This document shows, piece by piece, positions 9,401 through 16,549 of a DNA stretch of 30,991 nt (the first letter of the stretch is position 1; the number at the start of each line of letters is the position of its first letter). Both the position numbers and the translations under genes were made by a program. The notes under the pieces were generated by a model that saw only the letters and a program-made list of their open reading frames with translations, was not told the origin of the DNA and did no database searches. Source of the DNA: Leptolinea sp. (GTDB lineage Bacteria > Chloroflexota > Anaerolineae > Anaerolineales > Anaerolineaceae); assembly GCA_022837205.1 (NCBI GenBank), contig JALHEL010000003.1, positions 1-30,991 on the forward strand, given 5' to 3'.

Positions 9401-12391
9401 ATGGTCACAATCGGAATACTGCATGGCCTGAACGGAGATTGCCGAAACTTCGACCATGGAAATTTGAATCGGGGTAACGGATGAGACGGAAGATGCATAG
9501 ATATCATCACCCGAAAAGATCGCCGTAATTTCCTTCGCAAGTCCATTTGAAAGTGTCAAATCGCAAAATTTTTGGTCGGGTAATAAAATGGCGCAAGAAC
9601 TGTATGAATCGCTGACAGTAATCGTACCCGTGATCGGGATTTCCGAGGATTGATCGGGCTCGGTTGCGGCATAGACTCGAACGATATCGCCGATTTGGTA
9701 TTTATCCTTGACCGGATTTAAATTGAGAATTGAAGTGGTCGTTTTGGCTTTCGGAGGTTCTTCCACTTTGATGATCCAAGGCTCTGATGTTACGGGGAGA
9801 TAGAATCCGTCTCCCGGGAATGCTGCGGTGATTTTTGTAGTGGTCGGATCGATCAATTGAAGCGAACAATGATTTTGGCTTTCCACAGAAAAAAGACAAG
9901 TGGCATAACCGTCGCTGATCCTGATTTTTTCTTTCGGAAAATCGGATCTTAGCGCATCATAATCCGGATCGATGTAAATATCTATTTGATCACCGATATG
10001 GTAAGAACTTTTCTGTGGATAAACACCGGCGATTTTCAATGAGAGGTTTTTCGGTTCAATAGTCGGCGTAATGATTGGTGTTTGAGTCGGTTGCGGACTC
10101 GGCGTTACGGAAGGGATTTGATTTTCGGCACGAATGCTGATTTTCGCTTGAGCAGGGTGATAATCTTCATCTCCGGAATAATTGACAGTGATCATTTGAT
10201 TCCCGGCAGCGCGAATCGTTAATTCACAATTGTTTTTGGGAAGCGTCAATAAGCAATTGGAGATTCCGTCGGTTATAAACAATGATCCGGTCGCGGCAGG
10301 CTGATCGGATAGAAAATCAGGAAGACCGGCGGTGATGGTAATCTCTTCTCCGACGGTATAGATCGATTTCTCCGGAAATAGAGAAGGTCGGATATCCAGA
10401 AGAATTTTATTTTCAGTGCTTACGTTAATATTTTGAGAAGTTTGGGTTGACCGGTAACTGGCATTTCCGGAATATTGAGCGGTTATCGTTCGATTTCCGG
10501 CGACACGTAAATTCAAATCACAACTGTTCTTCGGCAGCGTAATGACGCAGTTGGATAGTCCGTCACTGATTAAAATTGTGCCGCTTGGAATAGAGTCTAT
10601 TGAGGATAGCCCATCGAAAGCGGTGCTCACTGTTATTGTGTCTCCGACCGTATAATTGCCTGAATCGGTGAAAATTGCGGTAATTTTCAGGTCCGGTGAT
10701 TTTAATACGGCGGGAGGATCCGACGGATTTACCCGGACATTGACAATCGAACTGTTTGAAAGATTCCCATTCCAAGCTTTCAAAATAAAAGAGGCGTTTT
10801 CTTTTAGGTTCAAAGAAAGAAACCCGGTCGGTGCGAGATAATCGGCGAGAATGGATCCACTGTTTTGAGAAATCGTTAAAGGAATGGCATTTTCATTATT
10901 TGTGTCGGCATGAATAGAATCGAAGGAGGCACCGGACGCAATAAGTTGAATACGGGTCCAATCTCCGGAGACTGACCAAGATAATGTTGTCTTTCCCGGC
11001 TGCGTGAGAGTAACAGGATTGGCATCGAAAAGATCGATTTTTGGTGCGACAGCCTCGGTATTCTTTTCCGTGCGGATGGAAATGGGCAAGGTATAAGATT
11101 TCAGCCGGCTTCCATCTGAAACCGAGAGGGTGAAATTCGTTGATTGGGTCGGAAAATAGAATTGAGCCCCTTTCTGAGAAACAAATTGATCCGATAAAGG
11201 TTCCAGCAGAACGGTTTCGGCATCCTTCACTTCCCATTCAAGCATAATCTGTTCGCCGGAAATAATTTGCCGGTCAAATTCATATCGAACGATTTTATAA
11301 CCCGTTAAACTGCTCGGATCGGGAACCAGCTCGGCATATTTGGCGGTAAATTCGTCGGAAGATCCATCCGAACTGTCTATCCGTTGAACCGGCGACGTGT
11401 TCGTTTTGGGAGCAGAGGGGCGAATCCAAATGATGAATTTGACCAATTCCATTTGCGGATTTTCAGCTTTCAAAACCAAATTTTTAACTTCTTTTCCCAT
11501 TTCACTTTCGGAAATTAACTGGACCGGGGTGTCTTCCTGAATCTTAACGGTTTGACTTCCGTGATACTGATCAGAGTTCAATTCCTGACGATTTTCACCG
11601 ATGACGAGGGTTGCCATTCGAGTGGTACTCGTTACTTCCCATTCCAGCTTATATTCATTTTTGGAAATTTTTTCACTTTTCAAAGTGCTTTCGGATTCCG
11701 GTTGATTTACCGCCAAAACCAGTTCCGCTCGATGGGGGCGGTGGAGAATCCTTGTAATCCGGTTCTCGGCGGTAAGTGTATAGGTTGTTGTTTTTTCGGG
11801 AGAAACTCGAAATCTTTCCGTCTTTGAAACCGGTAGGGTTTCTTCATCAGATGTGATCGTCAAATGCGTAACGAACGGTGAAACTTCCCAACTCAATTCC
11901 GCCGAATCTCCGCGTACCAAGGTATTTGTGGGCTGGTCGGAAACGAATTTTATAATTTTCGGCTGCAGAAAATATCCTACAGCAAATAAGAGAATAAAAA
12001 GAAGGGCGATCCATATCCAATAATTCGTCCTTCTTTTTGATTGTTGTTCCAAATTTTGCGGTTCAAACGGTTTATCAACCGTTGTCTCTTCGAATTCGAT
12101 TTGATAATTTCCGATTAGGATCCGATCACCCGGAAACAATTCTGTTTCCTCTAAAGGGAGTACGGAAATACTTTCTCCATTTCGAAAAATGAAAAAATCT
12201 TCACTTGAAGAAGTGGAGTTGAAACGGAAAATTTTAATATCGGATTTTTCGGGACCGGAATGAATGATTTGAAATTGCTCTTTAATCGGAAGAAAAATGT
12301 CGTTGCCTGCTTGGGGACCGAGCAAGATAACCGTTTTGGCGATTGACACGTTCTTTTCCCAACCATCTTGATTGATGATTTTCAGATTCAT
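6362..12391 (-). CDS. Giant membrane-anchored surface protein: FHA-like head, one TM helix, Ig-like repeats
   Basis: 2009 aa before a premature stop, probably about 2450 aa in the intact gene. Residues 1-102 form an FHA-like fold (ends LFPGDRILIGNYQIEFEE) but lack the GR and SxxH phosphothreonine-binding residues. A single membrane helix follows at about 122-142 (YWIWIALLFILLFAVGYFL), with Arg/Lys just before it, so the rest should be outside the cell. Beta-sandwich units come next (about 145-212, 370-430, 452-555, with SAELSWEV / IMLEWEV / TTLSWSV motifs). Then come four Ig repeats of Big_3 style at about 566-655, 667-755, 785-875 and 886-978, each ending like YSGNASY, YSGDEDY, FPGDGFY or FSGDDIY and each with a Cys pair spaced 8-9 residues. 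A fifth degenerate copy is near 1440-1490. A Pro/Thr linker lies at about 760-780. Ribosome site AAAGGA. Likely an adhesin or structural surface protein; no enzyme domain seen. Confidence 0.85.
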   Translation of the reverse strand: MNLKIINQDGWEKNVSIAKTVILLGPQAGNDIFLPIKEQFQIIHSGPEKSDIKIFRFNSTSSSEDFFIFRNGESISVLPLEETELFPGDRILIGNYQIEFEETTVDKPFEPQNLEQQSKRRTNYWIWIALLFILLFAVGYFLQPKIIKFVSDQPTNTLVRGDSAELSWEVSPFVTHLTITSDEETLPVSKTERFRVSPEKTTTYTLTAENRITRILHRPHRAELVLAVNQPESESTLKSEKISKNEYKLEWEVTSTTRMATLVIGENRQELNSDQYHGSQTVKIQEDTPVQLISESEMGKEVKNLVLKAENPQMELVKFIIWIRPSAPKTNTSPVQRIDSSDGSSDEFTAKYAELVPDPSSLTGYKIVRYEFDRQIISGEQIMLEWEVKDAETVLLEPLSDQFVSQKGAQFYFPTQSTNFTLSVSDGSRLKSYTLPISIRTEKNTEAVAPKIDLFDANPVTLTQPGKTTLSWSVSGDWTRIQLIASGASFDSIHADTNNENAIPLTISQNSGSILADYLAPTGFLSLNLKENASFILKAWNGNLSNSSIVNVRVNPSDPPAVLKSPDLKITAIFTDSGNYTVGDTITVSTAFDGLSSIDSIPSGTILISDGLSNCVITLPKNSCDLNLRVAGNRTITAQYSGNASYRSTQTSQNINVSTENKILLDIRPSLFPEKSIYTVGEEITITAGLPDFLSDQPAATGSLFITDGISNCLLTLPKNNCELTIRAAGNQMITVNYSGDEDYHPAQAKISIRAENQIPSVTPSPQPTQTPIITPTIEPKNLSLKIAGVYPQKSSYHIGDQIDIYIDPDYDALRSDFPKEKIRISDGYATCLFSVESQNHCSLQLIDPTTTKITAAFPGDGFYLPVTSEPWIIKVEEPPKAKTTTSILNLNPVKDKYQIGDIVRVYAATEPDQSSEIPITGTITVSDSYSSCAILLPDQKFCDLTLSNGLAKEITAIFSGDDIYASSVSSVTPIQISMVEVSAISVQAMQYSDCDHFMPDPNHVIPLKTDTSVVPEEHYFNLDEQFPIGSGFYVNAIVRSKVGHLDTSPGTFNAKICSKEEPDSCVISDTVEAVRNQDDFTQAMGRLEIPPIYRTGKHLLTITFTSDPELYGTETATFSLWNVQRGQLVLTPHSVPEPDPTYENYLWNNLTAAEKNSTDYLFDAYLLKGNNLRCPVALQSSLYEKPFGVTLQVEVDPVLPGATITDSEWKAAILSNGYEAAMVDKLQPNSMLWDRNTCRWETNNENWFVHCSDVGISEPSTIRYALDYSDPNYIIPNRQNPADDFSAATIRVAIGKKLAFIHSKELSGALTPNTPYWINYEGSSFSWFASSTACDQEPYQGDYVSNSSIPTDKIIHIHLLPLSRLALDSNFKWERIPAEVKIDYTPAENPFAVLSTYHGICGNCSGKPLKKFDYIPNLGCVQTTAGQINLSPEEGTLLTGTACPDGQPKMTGIQSTFCQLEFHTASEVHFSFSGNDDYQPADRQVALNISGISASGSEQSVRLMSAPLMPNPSSEPQPVTILPTFTDSLGNVVYEHYVGEKYILRLQSSVPLNENIMLIADLPDIFSTDSLDPDQSSCLKSIDFEKHQLRIAGSNFTGENNTFDCEIIFKQSVSPRTIQTISFALENMNGKTNYRMTPFSWSGIPQSVVKKEVSIEAAVLNSNETICDNLNPFCGVMYPSESYQLKLKIALPNPPAENQKKVIFHIRWPEGTTIRNENSVPGSNCEIGSDNQTSLEISNPSGETNLETSCVFSLNNLLLGPTNSIRISADSELYQIKATELELPTALSKRNITLIPSLQIRFDPSSDSESIEQIENQQISRLYRTDLSDPNRQQNDTAAPAFYTLSISVAGMPVDKLPASDETILVQWSLFDQLAAENDLPSCLIPLGDGDYQMTFHSDWTAGCSFRIPMDFPINSAISPLRIQFLSSLYPTETTIPVAPEPFTVETAKAFITVPDKILLSENQQIAADLNPVSAPLSPYTAGDSMGIQTEFGLRRRFESKQRFSIYL

Positions 12392-12440
12392 GTCTGTCCT
12401 TTATAAAATATTTTGATGTAGAAAGCAAACAAACTTGTTT

Positions 12441-12449
12441 ATTATAGCA
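12441..12449 (-). promoter_or_regulatory. Extended -10 promoter of the giant surface-protein gene
   Basis: On the minus strand TGCTATAAT gives a perfect -10 with the extended TGn element, about 50 bp upstream of the giant gene's ATG. A TTGACA is present further upstream but the spacing (23 bp) is too long, so the extended -10 probably does the work. An inverted repeat (AAACAA / TTGTTT at 12427-12440) follows the -10 directly and could be an operator; this is only suggestive. Confidence 0.55.
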
Positions 12450-12534
12450 GCGAAATTCGAATTGTCCTATGTCAAAATCGGCAAATTTCAGCGACTAAAC
12501 AGAAAACCCTAAATTATTTTTCGGAAAGGTATCT

Positions 12535-12562
12535 GTTTCAAATTTCCACGGAAATTTGAAAC
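12535..12562. repeat. Perfect inverted repeat, 13-bp arms
   Basis: GTTTCAAATTTCC and GGAAATTTGAAAC are separated by only two bases. It lies between the divergent promoters of the giant gene and tRNA-Gln. It has no T-run on either side, so it is not a typical intrinsic terminator. It may be a protein-binding site or a cruciform-forming spacer. Confidence 0.5.
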
Positions 12563-12583
12563 GCAGTCTTCGACACTCTCTTT

Positions 12584-12612
12584 TTGTCGAATTTAACGTT
12601 TCATGATAAAAT
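12584..12612 (+). promoter_or_regulatory. Promoter of tRNA-Gln
   Basis: TTGTCG, then a 17-bp spacer, then TAAAAT. The -10 ends 29 bp before the tRNA 5' end, giving a leader of about 23 nt. Both boxes match four to five of six consensus bases and the spacing is ideal. Confidence 0.65.
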
Positions 12613-12641
12613 GTTCTTCGCTTGTTATATCAATCAAGCAT

Positions 12642-12712
12642 TGGGATATGGTGCAACGGCAGCACACCAGACTTTGAATCTGTGGATCTTGGTTCGAATC
12701 CAGGTATCCCAG
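12642..12712 (+). tRNA. tRNA-Gln (anticodon TTG)
   Basis: A complete cloverleaf can be drawn. The acceptor stem TGGGATA pairs with TATCCCA, with discriminator G at 12712. The anticodon loop CTTTGAA gives anticodon TTG at 12674-12676, flanked by T33. The T arm contains GGTTCGAATCC. The anticodon stem has a mismatch at its base. The 3' CCA is not encoded, so it must be added after transcription. Confidence 0.95.
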
Positions 12713-12771
12713 CTTTTATTTCCACAGAAAGAACTGTTGAATTAACATTCATAATCGATTGAGAAGATTGT

Positions 12772-12791
12772 CCGTTTTTCTGAAAAAACGG
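12772..12791 (+). terminator. Possible terminator downstream of tRNA-Gln
   Basis: CCGTTTTT, loop CTGA, AAAAACGG: an 8-bp but A/T-dominated stem about 60 bp after the tRNA, followed by CTGTCTTTATTT. A weak intrinsic terminator is the likeliest reading. Confidence 0.4.
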
Positions 12792-12870
12792 CTGTCTTTA
12801 TTTCCTTTGACTGATAAAATCAAATAGAAGAATAATTTTTATATATAAGAAACCGAAAGGTTCAGTTTGA

Positions 12871-14586
12871 ATGTTCTTACCCACAACCAAAGAAGAATTG
12901 AACGCGCTCGGATGGGAAAAAGCGGATGTCATCCTCATCAACGGAGACTCATACATCGATTCACCCTACAGCGGAATTGCGCTGCTCGGTCGTATTCTCG
13001 AAAAAGCCGGCTATAAAGTCGGGATTATTGCTCAGCCCGATACAAATAATTTAAATGATATCTCCCGTCTCGGCGAACCCGCCTTGTTTTGGGGAGTTTC
13101 TGCGGGCGCCGTTGATTCGATGGTCTCCAATTATACGGCTTTGAAAAAGCCGCGCAGCCGCGATGACTTCACTCCGGGCGGAATAAACAATCGCAGGCCG
13201 GATCGAGCATCAATCGTTTATACAAATTTGATACGCAGAGCTTTTAAAAATACCAAACCCATTCTTTTGGGAGGTATCGAAGCCAGTCTGCGTCGTATTT
13301 CTCACTATGATTATTGGACTGATAAGATTAGAGGTTCTATTCTGTTGGATGCGAAAGCGGACTACCTTTTATATGGAATGGCGGACAAATCGATTCTCCA
13401 ATTCGCTGAGGCTTTAAAAAACGGACAATCACCGCAAAATATTCGGGGATTGGTCTTTGCTTCTCATGAATTACCGGAGAATGCTCTTGTCATCCCTTCG
13501 TTGGAAGAAGTTCGGTCGGATCAAAAGCAGTTTATTAAAGCTTTCCGCATTTTTTATGAAAATTGTGATCCGATAACCGCTCATCGAATTGCTCAAAAGC
13601 ATGATGAGCGTTACATTATTCAAAATCCGCCCGCAAAAACGCTTTCACAACAAGAGTTGGATGAAATATATTCTTTGCCGTTCACTCGGGAACAACACCC
13701 CTATTATGAAGCTCAAGGACCGGTCAAAGCCTTAGAAACCACGCGATTTTCTGTCGTAACTCATCGCGGTTGTTATGGAGAATGCAATTTTTGTGCGATT
13801 GCAGTTCATGAAGGGCGAACTGTTCAATGGCGTTCCGAGAAATCCATCTTAGCTGAAATAGAGACAATCAGTAAACTTCCTGATTTCAAAGGAATCATCA
13901 CCGATTTAAGCGGACCGACAGCCAATATGTATGGTTTTGAATGTTCGAAGAAACTGGCTCAAGGTGCCTGTAAAGACAAACGTTGCCTTTATCCCAAACC
14001 TTGCCTGATGCTGAAAATTGATCATCAGCCTTCTCTTTCTCTTCTGGACAAAGCCAGAAAAATTCCGGGAATCAAAAAGGTTTTTGTCGCATCCGGAATT
14101 CGATACGATATGATTCTGCATGATCCGGGATGCGGAAAGAGTTATACCCGAGAACTTTGCAATTACCATGTATCGGGGCAGCTGAAAGTAGCGCCCGAAC
14201 ACGACAGCCCGAAAGTATTACAACTGATGGGAAAGCCGGGAAAAGAGTTGTTGCTGCAATTTAAACGGGATTTTGATCAGATTAACCGAGACACCGGCAA
14301 AAAACAGTATCTCAGTTATTACTTTATTGCCGCACATCCGGGTTGTACGATTAAAGATATGCAAGGGTTGAAAACTTTTGCGAATGAAGAATTGCATATC
14401 GCTCCCGAACAAACTCAAATTTTCACACCGACCCCATCCACCTGGTCAACATTAATGTATGCTACCGAGACGAATCCATTTACGGGTGAACATATTTTTG
14501 TTGAAAAAGATCCTAATCAAAAGCAGAGACAAAAAGATATCCTTACGCAAAAGGAACAAAAAAAGACATGGACAAAACACTCGTAA
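12871..14586 (+). CDS. YgiQ family radical SAM protein
   Basis: Putative radical SAM enzyme of unknown reaction, 571 aa, cytoplasmic. The N-terminal signature of the family is clear (GWEKADVILINGDSYIDSP, about residues 14-32, and TPGGINNRRPDRASIVY at about 101-117). The 4Fe-4S cluster motif CxxxCxxC is present as CYGECNFC at about 301-308. The C-terminal FTPTPSTWSTLMYATE segment matches the family's conserved end. YgiQ of Escherichia coli is longer (over 700 aa); the shorter form here keeps all core motifs. The ribosome site is modest (GAAAGG, about 10 nt before ATG). The gene's end overlaps the next gene by 19 bp, so the two are probably cotranscribed and translationally coupled. No link between YgiQ and lipid kinases is established, so the pairing is only a context hint. 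Confidence 0.92.
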   Translation: MFLPTTKEELNALGWEKADVILINGDSYIDSPYSGIALLGRILEKAGYKVGIIAQPDTNNLNDISRLGEPALFWGVSAGAVDSMVSNYTALKKPRSRDDFTPGGINNRRPDRASIVYTNLIRRAFKNTKPILLGGIEASLRRISHYDYWTDKIRGSILLDAKADYLLYGMADKSILQFAEALKNGQSPQNIRGLVFASHELPENALVIPSLEEVRSDQKQFIKAFRIFYENCDPITAHRIAQKHDERYIIQNPPAKTLSQQELDEIYSLPFTREQHPYYEAQGPVKALETTRFSVVTHRGCYGECNFCAIAVHEGRTVQWRSEKSILAEIETISKLPDFKGIITDLSGPTANMYGFECSKKLAQGACKDKRCLYPKPCLMLKIDHQPSLSLLDKARKIPGIKKVFVASGIRYDMILHDPGCGKSYTRELCNYHVSGQLKVAPEHDSPKVLQLMGKPGKELLLQFKRDFDQINRDTGKKQYLSYYFIAAHPGCTIKDMQGLKTFANEELHIAPEQTQIFTPTPSTWSTLMYATETNPFTGEHIFVEKDPNQKQRQKDILTQKEQKKTWTKHS

Positions 14587-15494
14587 TTTATAACCGATAT
14601 GCTTGCAAAGGAAAATTTAAATACTCTATTCAAGATGTTGAAAAAGGATTAAAAGCAGAGGAAATTATTGCGGATATGGTTTTAACCGAATATCCGGAAC
14701 ATGCTATTGACTTAGTTGAAAAAAGTGTCAAAGAAGGTTATCGTCAGGTGATCATCGTCGGCGGAGACGGGACAATCAACGAAGCTGTAAACGGATTAAT
14801 TCAAGCGCAAAAGAAAGGCTATGGGAAAGCAACTCTGGGCGTCATTCAAAACGGCAGAGGAAATGATTTTGCATTCGGAATGAAAATTCCAAACGAATTG
14901 AAGGAAGCAATATCCCTGATAAAAAAAGCGCAACCGATTCCGATGGATGTCGGTTATGTAAAAACTAATGAAAAAAGTCGATATTTTTGTAACGGTGCAG
15001 GAATCGGTTTTGATTCCGCGATAAATTACCGGGCTACTATGTCTCATCTCACAGGATTTCCTTCCTATTTCTTCGGATTAATCGGTTCTCTGATAAAAGA
15101 TTTCAAACAATATAACGCTAAAATCAGTTGGGCGGACGGTGAAACGGAGATGATGATCTTGTTGCTGACGACCATGAACGGTACCCGTGAAGGAGGCGGC
15201 TTCCTGTTAGCTCCGGATTATGATTTTCAAGACGGGAAATTGAATGCCGTCTTAATCGGAAACGGGAAACCTTTGCATCAGTTGCTGCCGCTTATTCCCA
15301 GATTTTTTACCGGGAATTTGGATCATCCCGATATTCTCAGAATTAAGACACCCTGGTTAAAAGCGGAATTCTCGACGACAGGTTTATACGGGCAGGCGGA
15401 CGGTGAAATTATCTGTTCTGCGGGGACGGAGTTTTATGCGGAAATCTGTCCCGAAAAAATTGATATCATCAGCGGTCTTCCATTTCGGAAATAG
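14568..15494 (+). CDS. Diacylglycerol kinase-family lipid kinase (DagK/YegS type)
   Basis: Soluble lipid kinase of the DAGK catalytic family, 308 aa; it probably phosphorylates a diacylglycerol or related membrane lipid with ATP. The nucleotide-binding glycine motif is IIVGGDGTINEAVNG (about residues 62-76). A second conserved loop reads IQNGRGNDFA (about 93-102), and GAGIGFDSAINYRA marks the start of the second domain. The C-terminus has the usual beta-rich YegS/DgkB domain with GLYGQADGE. It starts inside the end of the radical SAM gene (19-bp overlap), with ribosome-site-like AAAGGAACAAAAAAAG before the ATG. Exact substrate unknown; sphingosine- or DAG-type specificity cannot be told apart from sequence alone. 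Confidence 0.88.
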   Translation: MDKTLVIYNRYACKGKFKYSIQDVEKGLKAEEIIADMVLTEYPEHAIDLVEKSVKEGYRQVIIVGGDGTINEAVNGLIQAQKKGYGKATLGVIQNGRGNDFAFGMKIPNELKEAISLIKKAQPIPMDVGYVKTNEKSRYFCNGAGIGFDSAINYRATMSHLTGFPSYFFGLIGSLIKDFKQYNAKISWADGETEMMILLLTTMNGTREGGGFLLAPDYDFQDGKLNAVLIGNGKPLHQLLPLIPRFFTGNLDHPDILRIKTPWLKAEFSTTGLYGQADGEIICSAGTEFYAEICPEKIDIISGLPFRK

Positions 15495-15538
15495 GCAGTC
15501 TGTTATAAAATTTCATCAATCATCAAAGGAGTGAAAAA

Positions 15539-16522
15539 ATGGAAAAATTAAAATTCGGAATATTGGGTAGCGCAGGGATTGCTTGGAAACAATTTATTCC
15601 CGCCATTGCTTTAGCGAAAAATGCCGAAATAATAGCGGTTGCCAGTCGCAGCGAAGAAAAATCAAAAGATTTTGCGGAAAAATATCATATTCCGCTTTCA
15701 TTTGGATCTTATGAAGATTTACTACACTCAAAAGAGATTCAAGCGGTATATATTCCTCTTCCCAACCGTTTGCATAAAGAATGGGCAATGAAGGCGGTCA
15801 ATGCCGGAAAGCATGTCCTTTGTGAAAAACCCTTGGCGATCACTCCCGAAGATTGTCTGGAAATGGGCAGAGAAGCTGAAAAAAACCATGTATTGCTCAT
15901 GGAAGCATTTATGTATCGCTTTCATCCGTTGAATGAACAGATTATTCGGAATGTTCAATCCGGAATTTTAGGCGGTTTGGAAACGATCCAAGCTTGCCAT
16001 TCTTTCCTTTTGAAAGACCCGAATAATATTCGCTTGAACGCTGAATTAGCCGGTGGTTCTCTGATGGATGTCGGCTGCTACTGTGTCAATGTTACCCGAA
16101 CTCTGTTTAATGAAGAACCGGAAGCGGTTGCGGCAGTAGCCCATTATCACCCCAACGGAGTGGACGATCAGATGAATATTTTAGCCAAATTCAAAAGCGG
16201 ACGCTCAGCTCAACTGAGCTGTGGTTTGACTTCGGATTATCCCTCCGGTTACACAATCAGCGGACGGAAAGGCTATATTCATGCCCATTATGGATTCCAC
16301 CTTGGTGTTTCGAACGGAACGGTGACCCAAAAAATCGACGGAATTGAATCAATCTTAAAAGATCCATCGAATGAATATACACGAATGATCGAGCATTTCT
16401 CCGACTGTGTTTTAAATCAAAAGCCATTACGATATACGGCGGCGGAAGCAGCCGGTAATATGGCTTTTATACAAGCCGCATTGAAATCTGCCGAAAATAA
16501 CGGAGAATGGACTGAAGTCTGA
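15539..16522 (+). CDS. Gfo/Idh/MocA oxidoreductase, dihydrodiol/glucose-fructose oxidoreductase-like (copy 1)
   Basis: NAD(P)-dependent oxidoreductase, 327 aa. The Rossmann start is KFGILGSAGIAWKQFIPAI (GxxGxA type, about residues 5-23). The EKP motif is at about 96-98 (HVLCEKPLAITPEDC). The C-terminal domain contains EAFMYRFHP, GGSLMDVGCYCVN and EYTRMIEHFSDCV. The MDVGCY signature places it with the dihydrodiol-dehydrogenase/GFOR-like branch, different from the IolG-like gene at 4010. An AAAGGAG ribosome site is just upstream. Most segments match the protein at 18778-19776 closely, with motif-long identical stretches, so the two are paralogues. It is followed after 27 bp by a membrane protein gene, hinting at a role in envelope sugar metabolism (inference). 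Confidence 0.88.
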   Translation: MEKLKFGILGSAGIAWKQFIPAIALAKNAEIIAVASRSEEKSKDFAEKYHIPLSFGSYEDLLHSKEIQAVYIPLPNRLHKEWAMKAVNAGKHVLCEKPLAITPEDCLEMGREAEKNHVLLMEAFMYRFHPLNEQIIRNVQSGILGGLETIQACHSFLLKDPNNIRLNAELAGGSLMDVGCYCVNVTRTLFNEEPEAVAAVAHYHPNGVDDQMNILAKFKSGRSAQLSCGLTSDYPSGYTISGRKGYIHAHYGFHLGVSNGTVTQKIDGIESILKDPSNEYTRMIEHFSDCVLNQKPLRYTAAEAAGNMAFIQAALKSAENNGEWTEV

Positions 16523-16549
16523 GAAATACTTTTGACAATCAGGTGTCTG

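Larger units (their letters stand above)
12403..12870. other. Intergenic region holding divergent promoters and tRNA-Gln
   Basis: This gap between the giant minus-strand gene and the plus-strand radical SAM gene contains the extended -10 promoter of the former, a 13-bp inverted repeat, the tRNA-Gln promoter and gene, and a possible tRNA terminator. From 12792 to 12870 it is AT-rich leader; a GAAAGG stretch (12855-12860) about 10 nt before the ATG may be the ribosome site of the radical SAM gene. Confidence 0.6.

Noticed and set aside
9949..10640. Repeats in the giant gene as a CRISPR array or tandem DNA repeat
   Set aside because: The periodicity is about 270-330 bp and comes from duplicated Ig-domain codons that have diverged; there are no short identical repeats with unique spacers.
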